A DNA stretch of 64,000 bases from Rhodoferax sp. GW822-FHT02A01 (GTDB taxonomy: Bacteria > Pseudomonadota > Gammaproteobacteria > Burkholderiales > Burkholderiaceae_C): NCBI RefSeq assembly GCF_038784515.1, contig NZ_CP152376.1:3782001-3846000 (forward strand), in the 5' to 3' direction. The notes beneath the pieces are model-generated. The model ran no database searches and was not told where the DNA came from. It saw nothing but the letters and a program-made list of their open reading frames with translations. A program made the position numbers and the translations under genes. Shown in pieces: positions 41,132-49,445 of the stretch; within the stretch, counting starts at the first letter, position 1, and the number at the start of each line of letters is the position of its first letter.

Positions 41132-41474
41132 CTGGATTCTCCTCAGTGTTAGGTTTGTCCACGGAAACCGACGTTCATCTCACGCCGGCAGTTGCCTGAA
41201 ATATGCCCGATTCAACGACAAATGTCTGCTGGGTATCCGTTTTATCGGCGGAGGTCGTTGAATGCCTGCGTGTACTTGAACAATAGGTAGCCGCAGTCCC
41301 TGCCAGCTATGGAGTAGCTAAAGCGGTCGCCGGCTCGGCTTGACTGCTAAGCCGCGAAATCACTCCGTTGCCACCGTGAGCTTTCAGGTAGCCTGGAGCA
41401 GCACCATTTTGAAACCATAAGTGGCATACTTTCAACGCGCTTTTGTGTGGCGTTACCCAAAAGGAGGCTCTCCT
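41132..41474. other. Left edge of the cassette array, non-coding
   Basis: 343 bases lie between the VOC gene and the methyltransferase start. They contain a perfect 10-base inverted repeat ATTCAACGAC/GTCGTTGAAT (41210-41219 and 41254-41263, 34-base loop), a half-core AAGCGGTC at 41321-41328 and the first array element GCCGCGAAAT at 41351. If the array has an anchoring site comparable to attI, it should be here; this is inference. Confidence 0.5.
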
Positions 41475-42338
41475 ATGGCTGAACAGCAACCCCTATTTGA
41501 CGCTGCGAAGTACAAAAATACCCAGCGAGAGCAATGGAACAAGGACGGTTCCGCTTGGCGGCGCTGGACTCCTACTCTTGAGCTTTGGTATGGAGATGTC
41601 ACCCGCCAGATGCTTGCCGCGGCCCACGTTCAATCCGGCCAGCGCATACTCGATGTCGCGGCTGGGGCAGGCGAACCGTCCGTCAGCGCCGCAGAACGTG
41701 TTGGCCCAAGTGGCTACGTACTGGCCACTGACATTTCGGAGGGGATTGTTGAACTTGCACGCCAGGTCGCCTGCGAACGTGGCCTCCATCAGATTGAGAC
41801 CCGCGCCATGGACGGAGAAAAGCTGGACCTCCCTGATGCTTCATTTGATGCAGTGTTGTGCCGATTTGGTCTTATGTACATGCCGCACCCGGTGAATGCC
41901 CTAAGTGAATGGCGCCGAGCGTTAAAACCGGGTGGGTGGGCTGCAGTCGCTGTCTTTTCCATGCCTGAAAGAAACGGCTGGGGTGCTCTGCCTGCCTCCA
42001 TCATCCGCCAGCGGGCGCAACTCCCGCCCCCTGTTCCTGGTCAGCCTGGCCCGTTCAGTTTGGGAGGTGTCGGTGTACTTGAGGAACTATTTCGTCAGGC
42101 CGGATTTGCCAATCCCCAGGTTCGCACCGTTCAAGTGCCTCATAGAGCGGCAAGTGCGGCAGATTATGTGCGGGTCGCCCGAGAGGCCTTCGGTGGATTT
42201 AATGCCATGATGGCAAATCTATCCCTTGAAGAGCGCGAGTCCGTTTGGAACGAAGTAGAAAACTCCATGCACAGATTCGAATCGTCAACAGGGTTTGAGG
42301 TGCCGGGTGAGTGTCATGTAGCTTCAGCCGCCAAGTGA
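41475..42338 (+). CDS. Class I SAM-dependent methyltransferase (UbiE-like)
   Basis: A 287-residue methyltransferase of the UbiE/COQ5 type, substrate unknown. SAM motif I is ILDVAAGAGEPSVSAAERVG (about 56-75), followed by VLATDISEGIVELAR, AMDGEKLDLPDASFDAVLCRFGLMYM and a C-terminal lid. The start is ATG 41475 because AAGGAG lies 9 bases upstream; the frame is open from 41421. This is the first cassette of the array, between the elements at 41351 and 42618, and is longer than most. Confidence 0.85.
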   Translation: MAEQQPLFDAAKYKNTQREQWNKDGSAWRRWTPTLELWYGDVTRQMLAAAHVQSGQRILDVAAGAGEPSVSAAERVGPSGYVLATDISEGIVELARQVACERGLHQIETRAMDGEKLDLPDASFDAVLCRFGLMYMPHPVNALSEWRRALKPGGWAAVAVFSMPERNGWGALPASIIRQRAQLPPPVPGQPGPFSLGGVGVLEELFRQAGFANPQVRTVQVPHRAASAADYVRVAREAFGGFNAMMANLSLEERESVWNEVENSMHRFESSTGFEVPGECHVASAAK

Positions 42339-42713
42339 ACGTGCGCAACAGTCGCGCCACTCGTTGCAGTCAATCCGATCAGGTTCAGGGCTAGGTCGGT
42401 TTTGCAGACGGCAAAACCCGTCGTGGAGCTAGTTGCTGCGAGCAATCGGGAGGACAAAGGCCGGTGCAGGATATTGTTCTGACGAAGGTGCGCGACCAAG
42501 CTGCCGTCATCCCCCGATTGCCATTGACCGCACTGGAGCAAGCAGGCACTTAACCAGAGCATCCGCCTCCAGCCCGTTGCTGGTGACAGAATGTCAATGA
42601 AGGTGTACCGCCGGTTCGTCGCGAAAGCTGCCATCGCGCAAAAGCGATTGGCGCTCAACCCCAATGGCAGAAGTTTGTGTTGTGATCGGCCGACAGCCGT
42701 CGGCAATGACACC
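42339..42713. other. Cassette 3' tail and element without a gene
   Basis: 375 bases without a credible ORF. They contain a long-form array element at 42565-42634: the CCAGC-CCGTT-GCTGG hairpin, then GTACCGCCGGTTC and the core GTCGCGAAAGCTGCC at 42618. Confidence 0.5.
42565..42634 (+). repeat. Long-form array element 1
   Basis: A ~70-base element shared with 45231, 49693 and 57354: hairpin CCAGCCCGTTGCTGG, then a CAGAATGTCAATGAAGG segment, GTACCGCCGGTTC and the core. Confidence 0.75.
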
Positions 42714-43403
42714 TTAGTGGGCTTGCCACCAGGCTTGGGCTTTCGCGCGGTCAAACGTCGGCAGTAGCGCTTTCGTAATCTTTACTCCAGCAAGCGCGTT
42801 GAACTTTGACCTGAACAAGGCCTCATCCTTGACGAAATCGTCAATAACTTCGATTTCGAAAGTGCCTCCTGACGCCCCAGCTATTGCCTGATCGATCAAC
42901 GGAATACTTGGTCCTGCCTTGAACTCGTCACCCTGACGTTCGCGCACCGTGGCGTTCACGTGGCCCAAGTAGTACACCCCCGGCTCTCCCACGGTGATGC
43001 CAGCGTGCAACGGAGCGAAAAAGAAAGCATTTATGGGAAAGGTGGAAGCAAGGCTACTCATCCCCACAATCTCATAATTCCCAGGGTCGAGTTCAAGTCG
43101 GAGGAAGTAGTTGCTGCCAATCGCAGGATCGTCCGACTCAGCTTTGGCCTTTTCGTCCATCGTAAAGTTCAGTCGATCAGTTGCATCCTTTGCGTTCGCC
43201 TTCTCGACATTGACCACCTTTAATTTGGGCTGCCAAGAGGTCTTGTAGGTATTTTTAATGGTGGCGGTCATTAGAAAAACTGGCTTACTTTTCTCAGTCA
43301 ACTTGCCATCATCACTTTCAAACGCCATCTTAGTCCGTGTTGCACAGCCAGTGAGCATCACGAGAATCGCAAAGAGTGATACTGAGATGAATCTTCCGAA
43401 CAT
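42714..43403 (-). CDS. Hypothetical lipoprotein, the only clear antisense cassette gene
   Basis: A 229-residue lipoprotein of unknown function. The signal peptide LFAILVMLTGCATRT carries the lipobox LTGC (Cys about 19). The mature part has a beta-rich central region with a second hydrophobic segment (SLASTFPINAFFFAPL, about 123-138). It is the only gene of the array read on the minus strand, between elements at 42618 and 43597. Whether the cassette inserted inverted, or the gene belongs to this orientation naturally, cannot be decided. Confidence 0.75.
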   Translation of the reverse strand: MFGRFISVSLFAILVMLTGCATRTKMAFESDDGKLTEKSKPVFLMTATIKNTYKTSWQPKLKVVNVEKANAKDATDRLNFTMDEKAKAESDDPAIGSNYFLRLELDPGNYEIVGMSSLASTFPINAFFFAPLHAGITVGEPGVYYLGHVNATVRERQGDEFKAGPSIPLIDQAIAGASGGTFEIEVIDDFVKDEALFRSKFNALAGVKITKALLPTFDRAKAQAWWQAH

Positions 43404-43719
43404 GTATTTGACCTCCCAATTGTTTTGAGCCCAGATTTTGCCGTATTCTTGGCGTGTTCGTAGACCGACTTGGCACGTTTTCTACTTGTTCCTTCCCATC
43501 GAATCAAGGGTTGAAATTGCGCGCCAAAATTCGCAAGGCAATTCCCGTTATCCTTGCATTGTTTGTGTTCCTAGATCGGCACAAATGGTCAGCTGAGCTG
43601 CGAAGCCGGTCTTACACAACGACCTTACAATTGCGCGATACGATACGCCCGAATTTGGCAACATTGCCATCTGGTTTGTATTTATATCGAATCTGTCTCT
43701 ACTTGTCGGGTTAGGCGTA
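43404..43719. other. Gap with a degenerate array element
   Basis: 316 bases upstream of the zinc-ribbon microprotein gene. The sequence 43597-43660 (GCTGCGAAGCCGGTC onward) resembles the copy at 44623-44680, including CGGTCTTAC and GAATTTGG. An 86-codon ORF at 43454-43714 runs through this element and is not convincing. Confidence 0.45.
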
Positions 43720-43860
43720 ATGACCTTTTTCGTGCGCTGCCCACTCTGTCACGGGAGCACCGTCACCAAATCCTTTCGAAAGGACTTGCCTGACTACTGG
43801 TCAGCGCATTGTCGGTCGTGTGACGTTCTATGGAACTTGGAGCTTGGAAACAGCGATTAG
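43720..43860 (+). CDS. Zinc-ribbon microprotein, 46 residues
   Basis: A small ORF with two CxxC knuckles, RCPLCHG (residues 6-12) and HCRSCDV (30-36), 20 residues apart, typical of a zinc ribbon. The product is 46 residues. It sits between the degenerate element at 43597 and the element at 43882, with the stop 22 bases before the latter, exactly the array layout. No function can be named; a nucleic-acid or protein adaptor role is possible. Confidence 0.65.
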   Translation: MTFFVRCPLCHGSTVTKSFRKDLPDYWSAHCRSCDVLWNLELGNSD

Positions 43861-43928
43861 AGTTCGAGAGACTTCGGTTGTGCCGCGATTGCCGACATTC
43901 AAATACTCACCGTAACTGAACCTAACCT

Positions 43929-44519
43929 GTGAACGATTCGCTAGCTAATATGCAGTTACGTAGTCCAATTGCGTTTCTTTTTGCCATTGCAATGCCCCTT
44001 GTAATGCATGCGGCTGTCGACAATGATGGCTACGACGAAGACACCATTCGCGTCTCAGACATTCCAACTAATGCGCCAAAGTTTGCAGCCTATCCGGCAA
44101 AGGTATTCGCGGGGCCCAATGCGAAACTGAAAATCAAAAGTGATTTGGAAGCTCAACGATACAGAACGCGCCTTCGTGAATGGTCAACAAAAAAAGTTAA
44201 CTTCGCCGGACATTACATCCTGGCTACTTGGGGTTGCGGAACAGGTTGCGTACAAATCATGCTTATCGACGCCAAGAGTGGAAAAGTGTTCCACCCTGAA
44301 GGTATAAGGTCCAACGTAGCAGTGAACGTCCATGACGATATGCTTGTAGGCGGCAGAAGCTGGTACGGTGAGGGCTCAGTTCACTTTCAATCAAACAGTG
44401 AATTACTGGTGCTCGTAGGAGCGCCCGAAGAGGATATGAAGCGTAGGGGAATCTCATACTACGTGTGGCACAACGATGAACTAAAACTGGTTCAACAGGT
44501 TGCAAAGATGGACCCGTAG
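43929..44519 (+). CDS. Secreted hypothetical cassette protein
   Basis: A 196-residue exported protein with a Sec signal peptide (LRSPIAFLFAIAMPLVMHAA, cleavage near residue 29). The central VNFAGHYILATWGCGTGCVQIMLIDAK (about 91-117) resembles a recurrent bacterial family of unknown function with a Cys pair. The start is GTG 43929; ATG 43950 would give a tidier signal peptide. It lies between elements 43882 and 44623, 33 bases after the first. Confidence 0.72.
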   Translation: MNDSLANMQLRSPIAFLFAIAMPLVMHAAVDNDGYDEDTIRVSDIPTNAPKFAAYPAKVFAGPNAKLKIKSDLEAQRYRTRLREWSTKKVNFAGHYILATWGCGTGCVQIMLIDAKSGKVFHPEGIRSNVAVNVHDDMLVGGRSWYGEGSVHFQSNSELLVLVGAPEEDMKRRGISYYVWHNDELKLVQQVAKMDP

Positions 44520-44527
44520 CGTCATTT

Positions 44528-44637
44528 GAATGTCCGCTTCGGAGCACCGGCAAAGACCGCTTCCAGCACTCCCGGGTCCCCCGTTTGGGTGATGGTCAAT
44601 GTACGACGTAAGTGTCAGAATGGCCGCGAAACCGGTC
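44528..44637 (+). repeat. Array element with an inverted half-site
   Basis: GAATGTCCGCTTCGG (44528-44542) is the reverse complement type of the core, and the direct core GCCGCGAAACCGGTC follows at 44623. In between lies the CCCCCGTTTGGGTGATGG hairpin-like segment. The ~110-base inverted-half layout recalls attC geometry. Confidence 0.65.
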
Positions 44638-44692
44638 TTACGACGTTACCCTCCAGCTTGATACGAATTTGGTAATAACCACAGGAAATCCA

Positions 44693-45103
44693 ATGTCCTT
44701 TACCCGTACCGCGCTTAGAGTTGCACTCTTTACTTGTGCAAGCGCAGCCTTTGCCGTTGACCAAATTCCACCGGAATTGGTCGGTGTCTGGGCGGTCGAC
44801 GGCGCTGTCCTGAACGGTCAACTGCTATTCGAAGGCCAAGCAATGTATCTCGGCGCGGATGGTGTTGGCGCTATCGTTGGCGGCCCGCCGCCAATCGGAG
44901 TCAAGATTATCGCAACCTTCGATGCACAAAAGAACACGCTTGAGTTCGACGCATACGAAGGTAAACAACGAGGCCCACACGGCTCGGTTACTTTCGACCC
45001 AAAATCCAAAACCATAGATTCCGGTGCGCCAAAGCATGACGAATTGCACCGTAGATTCGACACCTTCCCAGATGAAACAAAGCGTGCGCTTGGCCTCATG
45101 TAA
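44693..45103 (+). CDS. Secreted hypothetical cassette protein
   Basis: A 136-residue protein with a Sec signal peptide (RTALRVALFTCASAAFAVDQ, cleavage after AFA about residue 21). The mature part is small and soluble (IPPELVGVWAVDGAVLNG, then a glycine-rich GADGVGAIVGGPPP). The opening WAVDGA... pattern is seen in lipocalin-like periplasmic proteins, but I do not assign one. The frame is open from 44612 through the upstream element; ATG 44693 is chosen for the signal peptide. Confidence 0.7.
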   Translation: MSFTRTALRVALFTCASAAFAVDQIPPELVGVWAVDGAVLNGQLLFEGQAMYLGADGVGAIVGGPPPIGVKIIATFDAQKNTLEFDAYEGKQRGPHGSVTFDPKSKTIDSGAPKHDELHRRFDTFPDETKRALGLM

Positions 45104-45401
45104 CGGCGGCTGCATTGGCACTGTTGCCGGGTGCAAGGCCCGACCTATCATTGCGCTGGGCCTTCGCGATACACAGCGCAGGCTGGTGCATTAAACGTTG
45201 ACTGACTGTTGTCTGGAAATTTGGCTGTCGACTTCCAGCCCGTTGCTGGTGGCAGAATGGCAAAGGAGGTGTATCACGGGTTTGCCGCGAAAGCGGTATT
45301 CCGATGAGTTCACCCGTTTGGGGGATGTTCAGCCCAAGCCCGACGGTCACAATGACCTGGAATCGACATCTAAAGCCAACCTTTCTGTTTTCCCGTTGAG
45401 G
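45104..45401. other. Inter-cassette region with a complete long-form element
   Basis: 298 bases between cassette genes. It holds long-form element 2 (45231-45298) and the hairpin segment TTCACCCGTTTGGGGGATG (45309-45327). No ORF is credible on its own. Confidence 0.6.
45231..45330 (+). repeat. Long-form array element 2
   Basis: CCAGCCCGTTGCTGG hairpin, GGCAGAATGGC, perfect core GCCGCGAAAGCGG (45284-45296), then the secondary CCC/GGG hairpin. This is the clearest complete element. Confidence 0.8.
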
Positions 45402-45857
45402 ATGAATCCCATGAGTTTTCGTTTGATATTTGCATTTTTCGTTTCATCATTGGTCGCAACATCAACTGTCGCGGGAGTTTATTCAGACACAATGGGGAAG
45501 TGCTTAGTTAGCTCGACTACCGATCAAGATAAAGCGGTTCTGGTCAAATGGATGTTCTCGGAAATGGCCCTACACCCAGCTATCGTAAGCATGACGGTCG
45601 TGACACCTGCACAGCGGAATGAGTTAAATAAACTGGCGGGCCAGTTGTTCAATAAACTACTTACTGTTGACTGTAAAAAAGAGAGCAGCGAGGCCATTCG
45701 TTACGAAGGACCGGCTGCAATGCAGTCAAGCTTTCAACTATTGGGCCAGGTTGCTGTTGCCTCTTTGATGAACCATCCTGCGGTTGCAGCCGGATTCAAT
45801 GAATTTGGAAAATATATGGACCTAAAGGCGATTGGCGAGTTGTCACATGGCAACTGA
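45402..45857 (+). CDS. Secreted alpha-helical hypothetical cassette protein
   Basis: A 151-residue protein with a signal peptide (SFRLIFAFFVSSLVATSTVAG, cleavage near residue 24). The mature part is largely helical, with KCLVSSTTDQDKAVLVKWMF and later VASLMNHPAVAAGFNEFGKY. Two Cys residues (about 33 and 88) could pair. The family is not identified. The frame is open from 45198 across element 2, but ATG 45402 with GAGG upstream fits a signal peptide. It lies between elements 45284 and 45894. Confidence 0.72.
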   Translation: MNPMSFRLIFAFFVSSLVATSTVAGVYSDTMGKCLVSSTTDQDKAVLVKWMFSEMALHPAIVSMTVVTPAQRNELNKLAGQLFNKLLTVDCKKESSEAIRYEGPAAMQSSFQLLGQVAVASLMNHPAVAAGFNEFGKYMDLKAIGELSHGN

Positions 45858-45893
45858 GGAGTCGACCTCCAGCCAGTATCAGGATTCTGCTTG

Positions 45894-46317
45894 GCCGCGA
45901 TAGCGGTCTTTGAGTGTCAATCTCTAGAACGATATGTCCCTTACTTCCATTCAAGAAATCTGCAAACTCAACGGCCACACGCTACTCGTTCCCGAAGGGT
46001 GGACTAAGCTGGGTATTGCATTTAGTACGCTTGGCCAGATGCCAATTAATGGCCTACGGATTCCTGCGGAAGGGAATACAAATGGCTGGTATCTTTGGTG
46101 TGGCGGAGAGCCATCAAAGGCTGAAGACTTTTATTCCCCACTTCACGTTGAGCATATCGATAGGCACCTCCCGCAAGTTCGTGAATATCTTGTGCTTCCA
46201 CCTGGCTACCGATTCCTCATCGACGACAGCGGCCATCAGGACGTATGGTTTGACGAAGCACTTTTGGGTTGAATCGGAATGAACACGGTGGGCAATCTGG
46301 GGTACTCTTATGCCGCG
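45894..46317 (+). repeat. Cassette A, copy 1 (424 bp)
   Basis: Identical to 57744-58167 except position 45916 (G; A at 57766). Identity begins at GCCGCGATAGCGG and stops after the next GCCGCG, after which the sequences differ (GAAGCGGAC here, ATAGCTGAC there). Confidence 0.95.
45934..46272 (+). CDS. Hypothetical cassette A protein, copy 1
   Basis: A 112-residue soluble protein without signal peptide or membrane segment. It is rich in aromatic and acidic residues (GWYLWCGGEPSKAEDFYSPLHV, about 50-71). The layout (short acidic protein with a GWYLW... and DDSGHQDVWFD ending) would suit a single-domain immunity or binding protein, but no family is certain. The ATG is 40 bases from the element start. 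An identical protein is encoded at 57784. Confidence 0.7.
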   Translation: MSLTSIQEICKLNGHTLLVPEGWTKLGIAFSTLGQMPINGLRIPAEGNTNGWYLWCGGEPSKAEDFYSPLHVEHIDRHLPQVREYLVLPPGYRFLIDDSGHQDVWFDEALLG

Positions 46318-46399
46318 GAAGCGGACATTGCCTAAGGCACATTCGCGCGTTGAGGGCATCTGACTACTATGCGGCTATCCTTGCGAGATGGAGTAGGGA

Positions 46400-46705
46400 A
46401 TGAGTACTCACGCTTTTATTGTTAAGTCAGCAAAATATCGCCACCGCCGTGCGATTGGCTTGGTCTTTTGCTCCATTGGCATTTGGGGAGGGTTGATGCT
46501 ACTGACACTGTGGATGTGGCCGGTTGCACCTATCTTCATGACCGTTCTTTGTTATGGCATTTGGCGAATGCAATTTTCGTGTCCATCATGTCAAACGCCA
46601 TATTTTTACGAGATGAGAGGACTAATTGTTTGGCCCAAACGCCTCGGGACCAAGTGCCGGTCATGTGGCTTTCCATCAGATAAAGTATGGGCCTCCAACG
46701 AATAA
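46400..46705 (+). CDS. Small membrane protein with zinc-ribbon tail
   Basis: A 101-residue protein with two membrane helices (about 17-36 and 38-56) followed by a cytoplasmic zinc ribbon: SCPSCQT (60-66) and KCRSCGF (85-91). It lies between elements 46312 and 46750 with ATG 74 bases after the core. No family name; the CxxC-x21-CxxC module resembles that of the 46-residue protein at 43720 in spacing. Confidence 0.7.
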   Translation: MSTHAFIVKSAKYRHRRAIGLVFCSIGIWGGLMLLTLWMWPVAPIFMTVLCYGIWRMQFSCPSCQTPYFYEMRGLIVWPKRLGTKCRSCGFPSDKVWASNE

Positions 46706-46805
46706 ACGTAATCGGTGTTTTACGCCTCAAATGGTGGGACTTCAGCCATGCCGCGAAAGCAGTGGGTCAAGGCGAGCAGCTTAAAAACTGAGACACGGTA
46801 ACAAT

Positions 46806-47339
46806 ATGAAAGAACGGATGAAACTCAGTAGACGGTTATTTTTTATCTTTGTCTTCGTTTCGTCACTCGGCATCTTGCTTATGACAGCATCATGTGCCAG
46901 TCGTACTGGTTGGGATAGCCGTCCCACTTATTCCTTTGGATTTGATCTCCGGTATGACAAACAGCACGCTGAGATTCTGGATTATTGGTACGGAAAATCA
47001 AGAACTAACTGGCGGCTTCATGCTGAAGAAGATTTGGTCAAGGAGGGTAAGACCTTGTTGTTTGAAGGCGTTACTGGCCCAATGGAGGCCGGTGGCTTAC
47101 TGTATGTCAAATGGCGTGATACCGAGACCAAAACAGTCTATGAGGATACTGTCGATCTACGCAATCGTTTACCTAAAAACATGGAGGATCATGAGATCTA
47201 TTTGATGATCAAGGGTTCTCAGCTATATGTGTATTTGGTATCTCCTGAGCGCCGTCCGACGAACATGCCTAGCAACGGTCCGCACATATATCGTTCACAA
47301 ATAGTGACAACGATTTACCCGGACCACGTTGAAGACTAA
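46806..47339 (+). CDS. Hypothetical cassette lipoprotein
   Basis: A 177-residue lipoprotein. Signal peptide LFFIFVFVSSLGILLMTASC with the lipobox TASC (Cys about 30). The mature part is beta-rich with Tyr and Trp clusters (ILDYWYGKSRTNWR). No family recognised. It lies between elements 46750 and 47441; either ATG 46806 or the Met at residue 5 could start it. Confidence 0.72.
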   Translation: MKERMKLSRRLFFIFVFVSSLGILLMTASCASRTGWDSRPTYSFGFDLRYDKQHAEILDYWYGKSRTNWRLHAEEDLVKEGKTLLFEGVTGPMEAGGLLYVKWRDTETKTVYEDTVDLRNRLPKNMEDHEIYLMIKGSQLYVYLVSPERRPTNMPSNGPHIYRSQIVTTIYPDHVED

Positions 47340-47535
47340 ATTTTCAAGAATGAAATTCTCAGCGCGTTTGAACGACCGTTTTGGTGCGTCTAGAGTGTCG
47401 GGTATCAGCCCTTGTATGTCTTCAACGCAAAGGTCACAATGCCGCGAAACCGGACTTTGCGGGGGCTAACCCGTTTGGGGGCTGTTCAGCTGTTACAAAA
47501 GCAGTTCTAATGCTTGAATGGTCCAAAATTGAATA

Positions 47536-47637
47536 ATGGAATTTAAAAGTAAGAAGACCTTAGTCAAGGCATTTTTTTGGTTGCTGTACCTGATGGTTGC
47601 CGCGCTGGTAATTTGGTTCGGTCATCGTTTTGGTTAG
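47536..47637 (+). CDS. Single-helix membrane microprotein, 33 residues
   Basis: A 33-residue ORF: basic start (MEFKSKKTLVK), one hydrophobic helix (AFFWLLYLMVAALVIWF, about 12-28) and a GHRFG end. The stop is 7 bases before element 47645, and the interval from 47441 contains nothing else, so the positional logic of the array supports it as the gene of this cassette. An unrelated membrane-active or small regulatory peptide is possible. Confidence 0.5.
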   Translation: MEFKSKKTLVKAFFWLLYLMVAALVIWFGHRFG

Positions 47638-47692
47638 CAGCTTGGCCGCGGAAGCGGTCTTTCAATACCAGAGTCCAGTACGATAACCAGAA

Positions 47693-48055
47693 ATGAACAG
47701 TCCCGTCCCAAACCTACAGCTGCATGCCTATTCTGGGCGTGAAAATGGTCTCATGGTCGTTGGTGACGAAGATGCTCTAAAGGCACTGGGAAAACAGCTC
47801 TTGGCGGTTGATGCAACTTCACGTCACAGTTCAAGTGAATTTCCACCGTTGGTTGCAAAGCCTGGAACCAATGGCCCGTATAAAGACGTCGATGGCTTTC
47901 AACTTACCTTCCATTTAGACGTTGGTCAGCCAATCAAAGGAAATGGTATCCAGGCACGCAGAAACATGCCTCCCTTGCTCCTTCTTGCAGTGGCGGTGTG
48001 TGCCATCGTTGGGGCAGCGACCATTGCCCGCTGGCTCATTTCATATGCGAACTAA
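47693..48055 (+). CDS. Tail-anchored hypothetical cassette protein
   Basis: A 120-residue protein: a soluble N-terminal domain (NLQLHAYSGRENGLMVVGDE, then HLDVGQPIKGNG) and one C-terminal membrane helix (PPLLLLAVAVCAIVGAATIA, about 93-112). This suggests a tail-anchored inner-membrane protein with the domain in the cytoplasm. Its stop is 9 bases before element 48065. Not recognised. Confidence 0.68.
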   Translation: MNSPVPNLQLHAYSGRENGLMVVGDEDALKALGKQLLAVDATSRHSSSEFPPLVAKPGTNGPYKDVDGFQLTFHLDVGQPIKGNGIQARRNMPPLLLLAVAVCAIVGAATIARWLISYAN

Positions 48056-48116
48056 TGCCACTACGCCGCGAGAGAGGACATCTCAGGCAATACTTCTGCC
48101 GGGTGATACTTGAGCG

Positions 48117-48341
48117 ATGACAACGTTACATGAAGTCTTTGTGGCACTACTTGATGAAGGGACCCCGGTTTGGCGTTCAGTTCGGGCAAAACACGTCGCA
48201 GATGACGTCTACCTACTGCAAGGAAATGTGCCTAATGGGGAGTCTTGGCAGTTTTTGCCCAATACCAAAGTTCGATGCGAAACGCATAATTTCACGGATA
48301 GTGAGAACGGACTGATTGCGATTGAAGCCATCGACGTTTGA
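48117..48341 (+). CDS. Small hypothetical cassette protein
   Basis: A 74-residue soluble protein (VFVALLDEGTPVWRSVRAKH, later GESWQFLPNTKVRCE). The pattern 'EGTPVWRPV...A...YLL...W.F.PG..V' recurs in many small bacterial cassette or phage-borne proteins, but its function is unknown. It lies between elements 48065 and 48395. Confidence 0.68.
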   Translation: MTTLHEVFVALLDEGTPVWRSVRAKHVADDVYLLQGNVPNGESWQFLPNTKVRCETHNFTDSENGLIAIEAIDV

Positions 48342-48557
48342 TTTCGACTCAGTCTTCCATGGCCGAATCCCCAGCCCGCCACCGCCGCCGGTTTACCGCG
48401 GAAGCTGCCATTCGCAGATATCCCCCTAATGGGGGATGGTCAGGCGGCTAGAAGACGAAGAGAATAAAGCCGTCAATCATCTGAAATGCCAATTCACATA
48501 CTTTCCATGCTCCTCACATTAGCAAAAGTTGGACTTTCTTTGAACAATTTAGTCCCA

Positions 48558-49361
48558 ATGATGCGCAATTTGATTGTTTCTCTGGGACTACTGACTGCCT
48601 CAATGCTTTCTTTGGCTGATTTGATGGGAAGTTCATTTGTACCCAAGGAGGAATCGACCTTTGCAAAGGAGTTCTTCCAAAAGATTCAATCCAAGGACTT
48701 TGAATCAGTGAAAAGTCAAATTGACCCTGCATTAGCAAGTCAGGTTCCAGACGAGAAATTGATTGAGATTGCAGGCTACTTTCCCTCGGGAAACTTATTG
48801 TCGACGGAGCTAATTGGGTCTCAAGTCAATGTAGTAAATTCCAATTGGCAAGGGAACTTCACTTTCGAGTATCACTTCGAACACGGGTGGGTCGTATCGA
48901 ATGTGGTTTTGACGCGTGTGAACGGCAAGCTCTTGGTCATGGGATTTCACGTATATCAGACCCAAGCGTCACAGAAGGAAATAAATAAATTTTCGCTAGC
49001 TGGCAAATCTCCATTGCAATATTCGGTATTTGCCTTTGTAATTCTCACTCCACTATTTATCCTCGTAACACTAATAACATCCATTAGAACGCCGATACCA
49101 AAACGAAAGTGGCTGTGGATTCTATTTATCCTCGGGGGCATTGGTACGATTAGTGTTAATTGGACAACGGGCGATTTCGGATTTCAAGTAGTTCAGTATC
49201 AATTGTTCGGCGCCGGCGCATTTGCAGCTGGGGAATATGCGCCCTGGGTACTTACGGTCGGTCTTCCCATTGGGGCTATTGCATTTTGGTTTATGCGAGT
49301 GAAGTGGAACAAATCAATAATTAGTGACCCACAGGTCAACGAAATAGCCTCCGCGGAATAG
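48558..49361 (+). CDS. Hypothetical secreted/membrane cassette protein
   Basis: About 267 residues: a signal-like N terminus (RNLIVSLGLLTASMLSLADL), a periplasmic domain (about 25-165, SFVPKEESTFAKEFFQKIQS onward) and three C-terminal membrane helices (about 160-182, 193-212 and 225-247). Not recognised. The frame is open from ATG 48486, which would add 24 residues; the later ATG gives a better signal peptide. It fills the interval 48395-49423, one of the longest cassettes. Confidence 0.68.
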   Translation: MMRNLIVSLGLLTASMLSLADLMGSSFVPKEESTFAKEFFQKIQSKDFESVKSQIDPALASQVPDEKLIEIAGYFPSGNLLSTELIGSQVNVVNSNWQGNFTFEYHFEHGWVVSNVVLTRVNGKLLVMGFHVYQTQASQKEINKFSLAGKSPLQYSVFAFVILTPLFILVTLITSIRTPIPKRKWLWILFILGGIGTISVNWTTGDFGFQVVQYQLFGAGAFAAGEYAPWVLTVGLPIGAIAFWFMRVKWNKSIISDPQVNEIASAE

Positions 49362-49445
49362 GTCTCTACGTGTTTTTAATTTGTGCAATATTCCACGCGA
49401 CAAATCAGAAAACGTCGACATCACCGCGATAGCGGAATTTAATAA

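Noticed and set aside
43454..43714. 86-codon ORF before the zinc-ribbon gene
   Set aside because: Most of it lies in a degenerate array element, with low-complexity composition and no signal or domain.
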